A DNA stretch of 64,000 bases from Myotis daubentonii (GCF_963259705.1 NC_081840.1:117665074-117729073); one strand, 5' to 3'; shown: positions 11,915-23,729, numbered from the stretch's first letter. Made by a program: numbers and translations. Notes: generated from the sequence alone by a model not told the origin.

Positions 11915-14836
11915 TAACATAAATCAAAAACCAGAGGCAGGGCCTGGGAATAGGCCTCAACACATGAGGGGCCCTCAGCATAAACTTCATGGGAAATTTG
12001 CTTTGTCGATTATAAATCCATCTTTCTCCACCCCTACCCATAGATCTGCAGTTTAAGAGAAATAGCTATTATCTATGGTGTTTTAATTTTTAAATGGAAA
12101 ATATATTAATGCATCAAATATTTAATTATATTTTATTTTAAAAAGTCAAAGAATCACAATAAAAATAAAAAATAAAGAAAATGTGGAAAAAAAATAGTCT
12201 GGTTAGGAAGCTACAGCAATATTGTTTAGAAGTAAGTTACATTGCTGCAACACACATGCCGATTCTCAAGGATAGAAAAAGAAAGAACACTTTAGATTCT
12301 GCCATTAAAATAACTCTAAAGTTGCTTTGTTTTTCAGGCTTGTCAGTCTTAGAAAGATTTTGACACAGCTAGCTATTTGTACCTCTTGTTATAATTCTTT
12401 TATTATCTGGTGTATTTAGCTAGCACCAATTTAAGGTTCACCTAACAAATACTTTAGTTTTCAAGACTTTGAAAGACTCTCTCCTCTCTTAGTCACAAAG
12501 CCTTCCAGAATTTCCTTGACTGATGAAGAAATAAGAATAATGGAATCTCCAAACTCACATTATTCCCACTCTCCTGAGTCTTCTCATTTCTCTAAATGTG
12601 GTCTTTATTTCCTTCCGATAGTAACTTTTTTTTTTTAAGTATTTTTGTTTGTCAAGAAATATGTCTACTTCTGGAGAGCAAGTTTAAGTGGAAATGTAGA
12701 CTAAGCCAAGACACCATGCATGGTTGCTCTCCTCTGTTCTCAGGAGCCTCACAGAAATTTGCTCTGGCCCTTCCTCTTCCCAGTACCAAGAGGCACCATG
12801 TGCTATGTCCAGTTCAGTAAGGCCTTTTGCCTGGACATTTTGCCTGACAAATCCACGGGCTTCTTGAGGCAGGGTATGTATTTATTTTCTTTCACTCAAA
12901 GATCTTTGCTGAATGATCGAAGCTTTTGTTGAAATTTGACCAGTATTCAAAGACATAGATTTGTGTATCTCTATTGTGATAAACATTCCGATGTGAATCA
13001 GCATGGGATAGCAGCAAAAATTGTCTTGTATTATGATGCGTGATGGCTACAAATTTCCATCACTTTACTGTTGGATCACTTGTTTCATGAAATGGTACAA
13101 ATTTTTTCTAAATGTTTCTTCATCTTTGGTTTAATAATTAACTATGCAATTTTTTCTTCCCTCAACCTAAACCTCGACAAATTATGTATGTATGTATGTA
13201 TGTAGTATTTACTTTTTAATCTATTTATTTATATTTTACTTATTTATCTATGCTTCATTCATTCATTTATTCATTCACTCACTCATTTACACACACCTTC
13301 TATCTGATGCATTCCTCAAAAGATCTCAGGACTAAAAGACTGATATTCTGTGGGTTTGATATGACTGAGAGGAACTTAGTTTAAGGTCACCCTGTTGCAG
13401 TGATGTGCAAAGCTTTGTCCTAAAATCATGCTACAAGCAACTTGTTAAACCTTCCAGTCTTTTGGGTGATGCATATGAAAATAAGAAAGAAAAAGAGAAG
13501 GAATATCAATAGAAAATAAGGCAATAAATAAATTTAATTCTTTTAATTATGAAAATAGATCCAGAAACTTTGCTTGGGAAAAAATAATTTAATATTCCTC
13601 AGCTGTCTATTTCAAGGGTGTGAGATACGTATGTGGAAGGGGTTTATGGTCACAGCTGCTCACAAAGAAGGAAATTGAATGTCTGACACTATACTTGGGG
13701 GTTCTTGGTACTTGCTGATGTTGACATTGCAAATTAGGATAACATTTTCAGATTCATGTCCTTTATTGTGGGAATGCCTTTTAGAGACAATTAAGGTCAA
13801 ACCTAAAATTTTATAATTGACAAAACCAAGATCAGAGAAATGACTTGTGTGATTAGTGTGTAACAGTTATATGCATACCCGTGGCTAGAACAAGTGCATT
13901 GTGCATAAATGTTCAAAGGGAAGTGAGGTTGGCATATAACCAAGGAAGTCCAACTAGATGGCATCCCCAAAGTCCCAAAAGATGTTATTATCTTGGGTTT
14001 GGCTTTCACAGCCTCCGAAATTTAGAATTAACTCTGAATGGGTCATTCCTCTTCTTAGAACAGTTTCATACTCACCTACTCACATAAATTGATTTATAAA
14101 AACTGGCATAATAATGCCAGCCAATTTTATAATGAGAAATCACTGTCATGTGAACAGGAATTCTGGAGCTGACTGGTGCATTTTCAACCTCCAGCAAATC
14201 TATACTATATGCAGTTACAATTAGAACTTTGCACCATAAGTTCAGAGCAGAGTTGGCAGTGAAGGGAATGATTAACTGTTTCCAGAGTATAATCAGGAAA
14301 AGCTTATCAGAGGAGATCATACCAGAGGAGAAGACGACTCCAACCAGAAAACAAACAAATAAACAAACAAAACAACATTTTATGGGGCAAAGCATCAAAA
14401 CTAGCATTTTGGTTCTAGTAACATGTTAGATTGCGAAGTTTGCAAGGGTTGGCTTGAGGGGGTGGGGATGTGTAAAGCTAGAAATGGCAAAGACTAGATT
14501 TGGAAAGTTGGATAGGGACCAGACCTTGAAATATCTGGTCCATTCTAAGGTAGGAAAGAGAATTCAACCAATGAGATAAGAAGGAACTGGCAGAGAAGTA
14601 GGAGAAAATCCAGAAGAAATTGGTGTTCCAAAGCCAAGAGCTGGTGTTGGGGAAATGTAATTAAAAACAAAAGCTTTTCCATACCCAGAAAAATTGTTAC
14701 AAGAAAAACTGAAATACATTAAAATTTTTCGGAGTTTATTTTAGCATACCTCCATTCAAATCAGGCAGTGCCAATCTAAAAATGTTGAGGAGCACTCCAC
14801 CAAAAGGAGTTAGGGGACAGGTTTTTATAGAGAAGA
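11915..14836. other. No gene seen; AT-rich sequence with a short ATGT repeat
   Basis: An ATGT run lies at 13182-13203, followed by degenerate ATTT/ATTC repeats to about 13290. The open frames at 12181-12363, 12596-12932, 13803-14087 and 14072-14429 have no recognisable domain or splice context. Confidence 0.5.
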
Positions 14837-15354
14837 CTAGAGGCCCAGTGCACAAAATTAGTGCACTGGTAGGGTCCCTAGCAGCTACCTGCTGGGTATT
14901 CCCTCCCTTCCTTGGCTGCCTGTCCCCTTGCTGCTGCTGCTGCTGGTCACTGCCTGAGGGGGCCGATTGCCCCGCCAATTGCCCCAGCGCTGCCCAGCTC
15001 CCAGGCACTGAGGGAGCGAACAGTGGCCCCGCCCACCACCGCTGCCACTGGTTGCCCTGAGATTGGATCAGTGGGATGATCAGCCCTCGCCCTGCGACTA
15101 GTGACTCACAACTGCCTTGGCCTGGGGCCGCCCACTAGCATGTTCCACCATCCCACCCCAGTCCCACTCTAGTTGGGGCCCATCGGGGCCTGCAGAGCCT
15201 CCACTGCCACCAACTGACAGTGCTGCATCGCCAACGCCTGCCATGTTCCACACTGCCCCCTGGTGGTCAGCACACGTTATAGCAAACGGTCAAACTCCCG
15301 GCAGAACTCCCAGTCAAGGGGACAATTTGCATAGTAGGCTTTTATTATATAGGA
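14837..15354 (-). mobile_element. Non-autonomous Helitron
   Basis: On the minus strand the 5' end is TCCTATATAATAAAAGCC (right side, GA at 15353-15354, host T 15355). The 3' end is the GTGCAC-type hairpin plus CTAG at 14837-14840 (host A 14836). The interior is GC-rich with a CTG/CTGC run near 14931-14946. A perfect CTCF-consensus 14-mer lies at 15253-15266. Confidence 0.95.
15253..15266 (-). promoter_or_regulatory. CTCF-consensus motif in Helitron
   Basis: The minus strand reads CCACCAGGGGGCAG, which fits the published CTCF core consensus CCASYAGRKGGCRS at every position. The motif is seen directly; binding is inference. Only this one of the usual inverted pair is present in this copy. Confidence 0.5.
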
Positions 15355-16681
15355 TATGGAAGCAAGCAAGGAAATTGTCTCATTGACTATAGCTTTATTT
15401 GGTGAAGCCTAGTTGGCTGTTTGTGATTGATTCCTCTCAAGTTTCATTTTCTAGGTTTAGGTTTCTGTTGCTATCAAGGCATTAGAGCCATCTCAGTCTA
15501 ATAATTTCCTTGTTTAATTAATTTAACATCCCATAGGTAGAAGGGAAAGAATACGGCATTATTGCTGAATAAGCATTAATCCAGAATATGATCTGTGTAA
15601 CAGGCAATGTGCCAAGTGATTGCAAAGAGAAAGTAATCTCCCACTTTTATACATAACTGTAAGATAAACAACTCATCCTTAAGTAGGAGGGCTTGATAAT
15701 ACTATTTGTCTCACATAGTTCTTCCTGTATTCATTTGGTGATTGGGGTGACCATTTGTATTCGTTAGTTGGCTTATCCAAAGGCAAATAAATGTGTCTTC
15801 CTGACAGAAGGTGGTTTTGGTACTAGGAATCCACTGATGTTTGGCTCTTACCCATCCACAGAAACTAGGAGATGGAGGTGCCATTTCCTTGATTACATTT
15901 CAAATAATTGATCCCCCCAATTCTTGAGAAAGACTTTGCTGGTTGTAAAACTAGAAAGAGGTTTATCTAGCATTTTAAAAGAGTACATACATTTCAAAGA
16001 GACAGAATCAACTTAAAACACAAGTTTTGTAAAGAAAATGCTCTAAGAAAAGGAATTGAGGAGTCTCTTTCCCTATTTGCAATAAGGAGAATTAAGTCTC
16101 TCATTTTTCACTTGTTATTGCTCTTACAGACAGTTTTAAATTGAGAGTAATTAGGTGATCAACTACCTCAAAGGTTGAAGTTTAAGGAATAAAAAAAGGC
16201 AAGGGGAGGGACAAAAGAGAAGGTCTAGAGAAAGTTCTATTTCCAGCTCAAAGGGACCAGCCCTCCAAATCTGTGGGTGACTTTTCTATTGTATGAGCTT
16301 ATTGGGTCCTTGCTTTTCTGTCTGAGTGAGGAAATTTACTTCTACATAGTTTAATGGCTTTTTTCTTATTATCTTTCTAGAGTCCGTTGGCTTAATGCTT
16401 AAATTGTTGTTTGTATTTGAGGGAATTATGTTGAAATCCTCTATTTTTGCACATTTTGAAGTATTTGACTGTGGTTACAGTTTCTATTCACAGCTCTCTG
16501 GGAAATCCTCCCACCTTCTTTTCTTTACCCTGAGACCCAAGGACTGCTAAGTAGGACAGAGCTTTACCTTCTCATTTTTACAGCTGCAGGGGGCGGGTAG
16601 GGTGGCTTTGCTCTCAAAGCTTTTTTCCTCCCAAAGGAAATTTGTTAAGTTCATTGTCATTATTCACACAGTGTTCTTTTT
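15355..16681. other. No gene seen
   Basis: Unique AT-rich sequence. A GC-rich spot ('gcagggggcgggtagg') lies near 16585 but without CpG clustering or an adjacent frame. I see no repeat that I can name. Confidence 0.5.
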
Positions 16682-16895
16682 TAAAATATATTTTATTGAT
16701 TTTTTACAGAGAGGAAGGGAGAGGGATAGAGAGCCAGAAACATAGATGAGAGAGAAACATCAATCAGCTGCCTCCTGCATGACCCCCACTGGGGATGTGC
16801 TCGCAACCAAGGTACATGCCCTTGACCGGAATCGAACCTGGTACCCTTGAGTCCACAGGCCGACGCTCTATCCACTGAGCCAAACTGGTTCTGGC
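16682..16895 (-). repeat. Ves SINE, full length
   Basis: On the minus strand it carries the tRNA-like head (GAGTGGATAGAGCGTCGGCC type), central block, pyrimidine region and A-rich tail. The head differs from the neighbour at 17095, so two Ves subfamilies are present. Flanks are T-rich, which hides the exact duplication. Confidence 0.9.
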
Positions 16896-17094
16896 ATGTG
16901 TTTTTTTTTTTTTGTTTTGTTTTTTTTTTACTTTATTTCATTTTCAGAACACATTCCTAGGCAGCAGTTTTGTAAAGACACACTGCATTCTGACAAAATA
17001 TAATCTCTATTGGTTAAAATAATATTTCTATATGCTATATTAAATCAAAAAATTAGGAAGGTTATCCTAAGAAACATAAACTGTATTTTTTTCT

Positions 17095-17301
17095 TTTAAA
17101 AATATCTTTATTGATTTCATAGAGGAAGGGAGAGGGAGAGAGAGATAGGAACATCAATGCTGAGAGAGAATCATTGATCAGCTGCCTCTTGCATGATCTG
17201 GGATCAAACCCGCAACCTGGGCCTATGCCCAGACCAGGAATCGAACTGTGACCTCCTGGTTCATAGGTCGACGCTCAACCGCTGCGCTGCTGCAGCCAGG
17301 C
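17095..17301 (-). repeat. Ves SINE, full length
   Basis: Minus-strand Ves with the head that reads as 'ggtcgacgctcaaccgctg' on the plus strand. The likely duplication is the imperfect pair 'aaactgtattttt' (left) and 'caacagtgcattttt' (right). It lies 200 bp from another Ves in the same orientation. Confidence 0.9.
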
Positions 17302-17699
17302 AACAGTGCATTTTTAAGTATTTTTGTAGTCATTATATGTTTGGGGACATTAAAAATTTGCTTGCACAATACCTCCCTTATGTTAGGGGTCAACGAGGTT
17401 ATATGCATATATATATATATATGTTTCTCTATGCAAAATTTATATAAAACTTATGTTTCCATCTCATAGATCAAAATAGCATAGTGCTAATTAAAAGCTT
17501 TTATGAAACACCAATTATTTGAGGCTGATTATAAGAGCTTACAATCTTGGTGGCGAAATGTTACATGCATAAGCCTATGTCATTAATACAGACCGTTGTG
17601 ATTCAAAGCCTCTTTGCAATGGGAATCCTGAGACTCAGCAATCAATAAGGGATAATCCAGAAGATTTCATACACAAAGTAAAATGTGACCTTCAGTCGG
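17302..17699. other. No gene seen; short AT repeat
   Basis: A small (AT)n run lies at about 17405-17422. Overlapping open frames here (17193-17469) run out of the SINE and are not genes. Confidence 0.5.
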
Positions 17700-18401
17700 T
17701 GTCTTGGTTAGGACCCATATGCTCTTGGTGAGGAGAATTCATCGTCTGCACCCATTGCTAGTGGGAGTAGGCTTCTTTTGATATCCCCAGGAAAGGAATT
17801 TTCTGAGACTTGGATGGGAGGATGAGATATTGTAGAAAGTTTTATTTCTGTGGAATTACACCCCTGAGTTCCCAATGTCCCATTTCCCTCAGCCTTTCCA
17901 TAGAGGAAGACCCATTTTGCTTTCAGCAGAGTTAAAATCGAAGTCAGTGTCCAGAGTTTTAACTCCATGTTAGGGCACAGTCTAACTCAGCATCAGGCTC
18001 GCTCATTGCATACGGAGCCTGAAGGGACTGGAGGGGACACAGCAGGAGCAAACGAAGGAACCAGAGAGCCAGGAATGGAGAGCCAGGAATGGAGAGCCAG
18101 GGACGGAGAGCCAGGAACCAAAAGAGCAAGCTCCCTTAAGGATTACGTATTTCCCAATTTGTGTGGGCTTGCAGCGGCTCTGCCCACTGTGGCCAGCTAT
18201 CTCTGTTCCCAGTTTTAACTGACAGGCACCTTCAGTGTCTGTCCACCTGTCCTCTGTCCAGCCCCTTCACCCACTGCTCTGTAGGGAATGGACTGGTGGT
18301 TCCCTGAGAGTGTGAAGCTGCCCAAATGATATTCTTATAATAGCTGGCCTTCCATTTGCTCCTTCCTATTATTAATAACTAGCTAATTCAATGGTATCAC
18401 A
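17700..18401 (-). mobile_element. LTR-like element, copy 1 of 3
   Basis: Read on the minus strand it starts TGTGATACCATTG and ends CCAAGACA, so it has TG...CA termini, about 702 bp, with AATAAA on the minus strand near 17840. It shares its 5' third with 24604-25311 and its middle with 23170-23654. It looks like a solo endogenous-retrovirus LTR; no gag/pol/env is seen beside it. A 14-bp minisatellite lies inside. Family not identified and flanking duplication not clear. Confidence 0.65.
18070..18120. repeat. 14-bp minisatellite, about 3.5 copies
   Basis: The unit gagagccaggaatg repeats with small changes inside the LTR-like element. It is absent from the two related copies, so it expanded locally. 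Confidence 0.8.
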
Positions 18402-19484
18402 TGGAAGCAACTAACAGAAATTCACTTGGCCAGCTTCAGCAGAGAGGAGCCTGTGTTGAGAAGAGGCAGACTAGCCATAATATTATCAAAAGTTATCATT
18501 TGATAACTTAGGCATCAAGCTCTAAGACCAAAAGCAGTCTTGGTCTGACTTGCTCTTTTTCTCTGGGCCCACTGATTTCCCCACCTGGACTCTTCCATGA
18601 GCACCTGGGCAACTCTCTTTCTTCCTGGGATCAGCTGTGTTTACTTTATTGCACACGATGGAAGATTACAACTGACATCCAAACTCCTAAAATTTTGTAT
18701 CATTTTATGGGCCTTCTGAATGCTCACTGCCATCTCAGAATTCTGATTTCAATATCCTAAGAAAAAGAGTCTGACTTGATCATGGAATTTCAAAAGGTTG
18801 GATGGATGCAAGAATGCCTTAATAAAGGAATAAGATAGGCAGGGTGCAGAGTGTTCGGGTGGAGATGGAATTGTGGGAATGTACACAAGCAGGAGGGAAA
18901 ACAACCTTGTATGTGAGAGGGAAAACAACATTGCAAAATTGGGTGTGCCTTTCTATGAAGGGTAAGTTTCATTTACAGAAGAATATCTTATTAAAAGACT
19001 GTTGAATCTGACAATATTCCAAGTTGGAGAGACAAGTATCAAAAGTCATTAAGGAACAAGGGGAACAAATCCTTGCTTTATTTTCTCTCTCCTGAGGGCC
19101 TCTTAACACTGCTCCCATGTTCTATCCACTACAGAGGATATTGGATTGTGTTGAGCCCAAGTCCACAGACCTGAGTATCAAAACAAAACAGGGTCTAAGG
19201 CAGTGTTCCAAGACAAAAAAGAAAAAAAAAGGCTTGAAAGAATTGGACTGGATGAATCGAATCAGTCAGTGTGCAAAAATAATGGATATGAGGATGCTGC
19301 AATCAGAAACCCACATGTAGAGCTTTTTCCATAAGGGAAAGAATCCAGATCAGGATTAAGCAGCCTCGTAAGTGATCTCTGTCAAGAGCAAGAGACAATC
19401 TCTATGCCATGAATAAACATCGGTTCATGGTTTTCTTAGCTAGAGAAGGAAAAATGAAAGGATGACAAGCAAAATATTTCTTAT
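18402..19484. other. No gene seen
   Basis: Unique-looking sequence. An A-rich run lies near 19215-19231. The open frames at 18749-18972 and 19117-19320 have no recognised domains. Confidence 0.45.
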
Positions 19485-19908
19485 TGTTACTGAACTAAAG
19501 GGGGTTTATTCACCTGTGTGCATCAAAGCCCAATAAAACAGGAATTTGCAGCAAAGAAAATAAAGGTTTATGCACCATGCCCAGAGACACAGGTACACTG
19601 ACACTAGTTTCTGGCTCCCCCATGGCTTTTAGGAAATGGGTTATATAGGGGGAAACATAGTAATCATGGTGACTAATGGAGCTGGGGTTGTGAGCTCTAC
19701 TGATTGGTTGGCTAGGGTAGGGAGTAGTTGATCATTCTATCAAGTCCTGATGTCAGCCATGGTCTCCCATGATGTTGTGGGAGTGTGGTAGGATCGTTCT
19801 GCTTTTATGGATGTGGGTTGAAACACAGCTGACATCAAGATGTTATCTTTAGCTTTATCTAAACCCAGTTCCCTTGATCAACAGAGCCAAGTCTTTATTC
19901 CTATGACA
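19485..19908 (-). mobile_element. Second LTR-like element, about 424 bp
   Basis: On the minus strand it runs from TGTCATAGG to AGTAACA, giving TG...CA ends. It contains a TATATAA box near 19649 and several AATAAA signals downstream in the same strand (19502-19570), in the order expected of U3-R-U5. It differs from the three-copy family around it. No adjacent viral genes or clear 4-6 bp duplication were found. Confidence 0.5.
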
Positions 19909-19977
19909 ATTTGATGCTAAGGACTTAATGATTAAGGAAGCAGAGGTGGCTCTATCTGGTTGAAAAGAGGCAAATGA

Positions 19978-20192
19978 CCCCTAGCCAGTTTGGTTCATTG
20001 GATAGAGCATCGGCATGGAAACTGAAAGGTCCCAGGTTTGATTCCGGTCAAGGACACATGCCCGGGTTGTGGACCCAAGTGGGGGACTCGCAAGAGGCAG
20101 CCAATCCATGATTCTCTCTCATCATGGATGTTTCTATCTCTCGCTCCCTCTTCCTTCCTCTCTGAAATCAATAAAAATATATTTATAAAAAA
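19978..20192 (+). repeat. Ves SINE, full length
   Basis: Plus-strand Ves with tRNA-like head, pyrimidine block and 'aatcaataaaaatat' tail. A 16-bp duplication (gaaaagaggcaaatga at 19962-19977; one mismatch at 20193-20208) brackets it. It interrupts a possible older retroviral repeat. Confidence 0.95.
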
Positions 20193-20208
20193 GAAAAGAG
20201 GTAAATGA

Positions 20209-20990
20209 GTCATGGACAAGACTAGTTTCCATTAAGGAAAAAGTCATATTTAAGAGATGAAGTTCCTATAAGGTGACACTGCCAGTTGACACCCCAAGTT
20301 GTGCCTCAGTGGTTTGCAGATGGTTTTGACCTAAAGGCAGCTTTAGCCACAGGCTCAAAAAGAAACTTCTGCCCCTCCATTTAACTACCAAGAAGAACCC
20401 GGGCCTGGCCCGTGATGAGAGATTACAGAGATAACCTCTTTTGCCTTATCTATAGGGCAGGACAAACTTTTATTCACGAAATGTCTATTCTTTGAAGCTC
20501 CCCAGGTGCATTCCCTCATCTCTATCTCAGGATGTCTTCTATACCTTAATCCATCTGTCTATCTCTGAAGCTCTCATGTCTGTGGGGTCTCTGACTCTCA
20601 TGTATGTGGGGTTCCCATATATCAGTGATGGCGAACCTATGACATGTGTGTGAGATGTGACACATGAACTCATTTTTTTGGTTGATTTTTCTTTGTTAAA
20701 TGGCATTTAAATATATAAAATAAATATCAAAAATATAAGTCTTTGTTTTACTATGGTTGCAAATATCAAAAAATTTCTATATGTGACACGGCACCAGAGT
20801 TAAGTTAGGGTTTTTCAAAATGCTGACACGCCAAGCTCACAATGTTCACCATTACTGCCATATATATTAAATTTTGTTATTTTTTATTGCTAATCTGTCT
20901 CATGTCTATTTGATTATTTAGACAAGCCAAAGAACCTTGAGTGTAGAGGAATGCTTGTTATTCCTACACAGTAGATTTGGGAATCAGCAG
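20209..20990 (+). mobile_element. Possible ERV/LTR remnant, interrupted by a hAT
   Basis: The texture is LTR-like: GC-richer promoter-like part, then 'gctaatctgtctcatgtc' and 'caagccaaagaacctt', which recall the U5 region of class I ERV LTRs. A hAT sits at 20633-20857. Ends are not defined, so this is tentative. Confidence 0.35.
20633..20857. mobile_element. Non-autonomous hAT, 225 bp, second family
   Basis: The ends read CAGTGATGGCGAACC... and ...GTTCACCATTACTG. A perfect 8-bp duplication ccatatat (20625-20632, 20858-20865) again has TA at its centre. The AT-rich interior is unrelated to the GGCTCGCGAGCC-type hATs elsewhere in the window. Confidence 0.94.
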
Positions 20991-21483
20991 CATAAGAAGA
21001 GGAATGAAATCATTAAGGTAAATAAAATATGCAGTATGAGAGAGGACGTATAGAGCAGGAGGAATAAAGGATCTACGACTGGCTTGAGGAATGTGAATAG
21101 TTATATGGAAAATAGGATACAAATCTTATAACAAAGTCAATGAAGAATCAGAATTTGTAATGCTACCAAAACAAACAAATACACTGGGACTGGGGTAGGG
21201 AGAGGAAAGCCATTCTAGGATGAAGAAAATATGTGTCAAATTCATCAGAAAGATGAAGAAAAATAAGATTGGAGGAAATGCCATTGCATTTGGCAATAAG
21301 GAGGCTATTAGTGACCTGTGAGTGAGTAGAACAAGGAGATTGATTTGGTCAGAAACCAGGTTAAAATATTGAATGGGTGTGAAAAATGAAGGAGTAAATT
21401 ATAAATCAATGGTTTCAGATGCTTGTCAGTGAAAGAAAAGAAACAGGGAGTAAGAGATATTTTTATAAGTTAGAATATATATA
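20991..21483. other. Purine-rich sequence, no gene seen
   Basis: G/A-rich texture similar to 2390-3480, possibly an ancient repeat. No frame or RNA gene is supported. Confidence 0.35.
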
Positions 21484-22157
21484 TCTACACTAATAAAAGA
21501 CAAAGATGCTAATTGACCATGCCTTCCCTATGGCCAAGCCACGCCCATCAGCCAATCAGAGCAACTATATGCAAATTAACCCAATCAAGATGGTGGCTGG
21601 CAGCCATGATGCTGGAGGAAACCGAAGGCTTGGTTGCCCCAGCGATGGAGGAAGCCAAGCTTCCCGCCTGCCCTGGCCGGCTGTGGCCTCTGCAAAAGGC
21701 AACAGAGTTTCAATTATAGAAGCTAAATAAATCCCAGATACCTGTTTCTAGCCAGCCTCCACTGGGAGCTTGGGTGGCTGCGAGCTGTGGCCAGCCTGCA
21801 AACAGCCATCAGCCCCTCACCCAGGATGGCCACACCCTCATGGGGTGCGGGTCCCTGCTGGGGCACTTGGCCAGCCTGCAAACAGTCATCAGCCCCTCAC
21901 CCAGACTTACCAGGGACCCCAGCAGGACCCTCCACCCTGAAGGGGGTATGGCCAGCCTGAAAACCGCCCTCAGCCTCTTACCCAGGATGGCCAGGCACCC
22001 TGGCGGGCACCCCCACCTTGAAGGGGGTGTGGCCAGTCTGAAAATGGCCCTCAGCCCCTCACCCAGTCTGGCCAGGCACCTCAGAGGGATCCCCACCCTG
22101 ATCCCGGACACCATTTAGGGCAAACCAGCCGGCTCCCACCCATGCACCAGGCCTCTA
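21484..22157 (+). mobile_element. Helitron unit A of a head-to-tail array
   Basis: 5' end TCTACACTAATAAAAG after host A. The interior has repeats of a 'ggccagcctgaaaacagccctcagcccctcacccag'-type block at about 21792, 21870, 21950 and 22030 (four units of about 80 bp). The 3' end reads GCACCAGGCCTCTA and stops one base short of CTAG, directly abutting unit B. The same family with the same truncated end lies at 55734-56380. Confidence 0.88.
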
Positions 22158-22612
22158 TCTTATATAATAAAAGGGTAATATGCAAATTGACCCTAACAGC
22201 AGAGCAACTGGGAATCACTGGTCACTATGACACACTGGACATTGACCACCAGGGGGCAGACACTCAATACAGGAGCTGCTCCCTGGTGGTCAGTGCACTC
22301 CCACAGGGGGAGCTGTGCTCAGCCACAAGCCAGGCTGACGGCTGCCAGTATAGAGGTGGTGGTGGTGGGAGCCTCTCCTGCCTCCTCAGCAGCACTAAGG
22401 ATGTCCGACTGCAGCTTAGGCCTGCTCCCCACTGGCAAGTGGACATTCCCCAAGGGCTCCTGGGCTGCCAGAAGGATGTCTGACTACCAGCTTAGGCCCA
22501 ATCCCCCAGGGAGTGGGTGGTCATACTCCGAGGGGTTCTAGACTGTGAGAGGGCACAGGTTGGGCTGAGGGACCCTCTTGAGTGAACAAATTTTTGTGCA
22601 CAGGGCCTCTGG
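22158..22612 (+). mobile_element. Helitron unit B of the array
   Basis: Starts TCTTATATAATAAAAGGG immediately after unit A. It ends with a 'gtgaacaaatttttgtgcac'-type hairpin and GGGCCTCTGG (CTAG mutated to CTGG). It carries an inverted pair of CTCF-like motifs at 22246-22259 (perfect) and 22276-22289 (one mismatch). Confidence 0.9.
22246..22289. promoter_or_regulatory. Inverted pair of CTCF-consensus motifs in Helitron B
   Basis: The left motif CCACCAGGGGGCAG is on the plus strand. The right motif is on the minus strand with one change (GGGAGC core). Sixteen bases separate them, in convergent orientation. Occupancy is untested. Confidence 0.5.
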
Positions 22613-22967
22613 TCTACTTATATAAAAGTCTAAGTGACTGGTTGGTAGCTATGATGTGCACTGACCACCAGGGGGAAGACACTCAACACAGGAGCAGAAA
22701 CCACAAGCATGGAAACAAGGAACAGTCTGATGAATCTCAGAGGGAAGGGAGGAAGGGGGAAGGTGGGAAGAGATTAACCAAAGATCCTATATGCATATTA
22801 GAGGCCTGGTGCATGGATTTGTGCACTGGTGGGGTCCCTCGGCCTGGCCTGTGGGGATTGGGCGGAAATCGGCTCTCCAACATCCCCCGAAGGGTCCCGG
22901 ATTGCGAGAGGGTGCAGGCCAGGCCAAAGGACTCCACCAGTGCACAAATCCTTGCACAGGGCCTCAT
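22613..22967 (+). mobile_element. Helitron unit C with a palindromic 3' region
   Basis: Starts TCTACTTATATAAAAG directly after unit B. It has a decayed CTCF-like motif at 22665-22678. From 22798 it carries an inverted Helitron 3' end (TTAGAGGCCTGG), a spacer, then a plus-strand 3' end finishing GGGCCTC at about 22965. The terminal AG of CTAG is lost. Confidence 0.8.
22798..22967. repeat. Palindrome of two inverted Helitron 3' ends
   Basis: The arm 22800-22851 ('agaggcctggtgcatgg', 'gtgcactgg', 'ggcctggcctg') is mirrored by 22913-22965 ('caggccaggcc', 'ccagtgcac', 'cagggcctc'). Each arm has its own hairpin, so the single strand could fold as a large cruciform. Confidence 0.8.
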
Positions 22968-22995
22968 ATATATATTCCTCACCCAATGTTTGTCA

Positions 22996-23148
22996 ATGGT
23001 TTTTGTTTTTTATTTATTTTTAGAGAGGAAGGGAAGGAGAGTGAAAGAGGGAGAGAGACAGAGAGAGAGAGACAGAGAGAGAAAGAAAAACATTAATCAG
23101 TTGCCTCCCACACATGCCCTGACCAAGGATCAAGCTCACAATCTAGGA
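22996..23148 (-). repeat. Degraded Ves SINE fragment
   Basis: The minus strand shows the A-rich tail and an expanded pyrimidine block (on the plus strand GAGAGACAGAGAGA), then part of the centre. The tRNA-like head is missing. The open frames here read the purine run and are not genes. Confidence 0.75.
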
Positions 23149-23169
23149 AGAGACCAAGAATTTACTAAG

Positions 23170-23654
23170 ATTTGCATCGGAGGATGAGTAATTTTTATTT
23201 GTGTGGAATTACATCTATGGGTTTATAAATTCCCATTTCCCTTAGTTCAGTCCTGGAAGAGGCACAGCTGGGGATTCACTAGAGCTGAGAGCAATGCCAG
23301 TGTCCAGAGTTTCTGTTGTCTGAGTCCGGTGCAGCATCAGGTTAGTTGCAGTCCATTAGTCCATTGTATGTAGTCCACATAGCTGTGTCCAATGTGGGCA
23401 AAGGCAGGAGAGCCCCCACAAGCCAGGAGCACAGACCAAGAGGTAAGAGCAAGCGAAAAAACCCTTTCTTTAGTTTATGTATCTCAAATCTTCCCTCATA
23501 GTGGCCATGCCCAGGTGTGAACGGGTCATTGACTAGAGTAGGGAAAAGCACCTTCCCTAAGTCACTAAGGATTTACTGGACATTCATTTAATATTTGACC
23601 TTCCCTTTGCTCCTTTTCAGTTATTTATAACTAGGTTATTAAAATGGTATAACC
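23170..23654 (-). mobile_element. LTR-like element, copy 2 of 3 (partial)
   Basis: Shares 'tgtggaattaca', 'tgccagtgtccagagttt' and the 'ccttccctttgctcc' end with 17700-18401 and 24604-25311, in the same orientation. It lacks the far left part and is cut at the right by a Ves fragment. Confidence 0.6.
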
Positions 23655-23729
23655 CTGACCAGGAATTAAACCTGCAACCTTTGCTATATTGAATGGCACT
23701 CCCACCAGCTGAACCATCTAGTCAGAGCA
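23651..23729 (-). repeat. Ves SINE head fragment
   Basis: Minus-strand tRNA-like head only ('ccctgaccaggaatt' to 'ctagtcagagca' on the plus strand). The tail half is missing. Confidence 0.65.

Noticed and set aside
16570..16610. GC-rich spot as a possible CpG-island promoter
   Set aside because: Only about 30 bp, few CpGs, and no exon-like sequence downstream.
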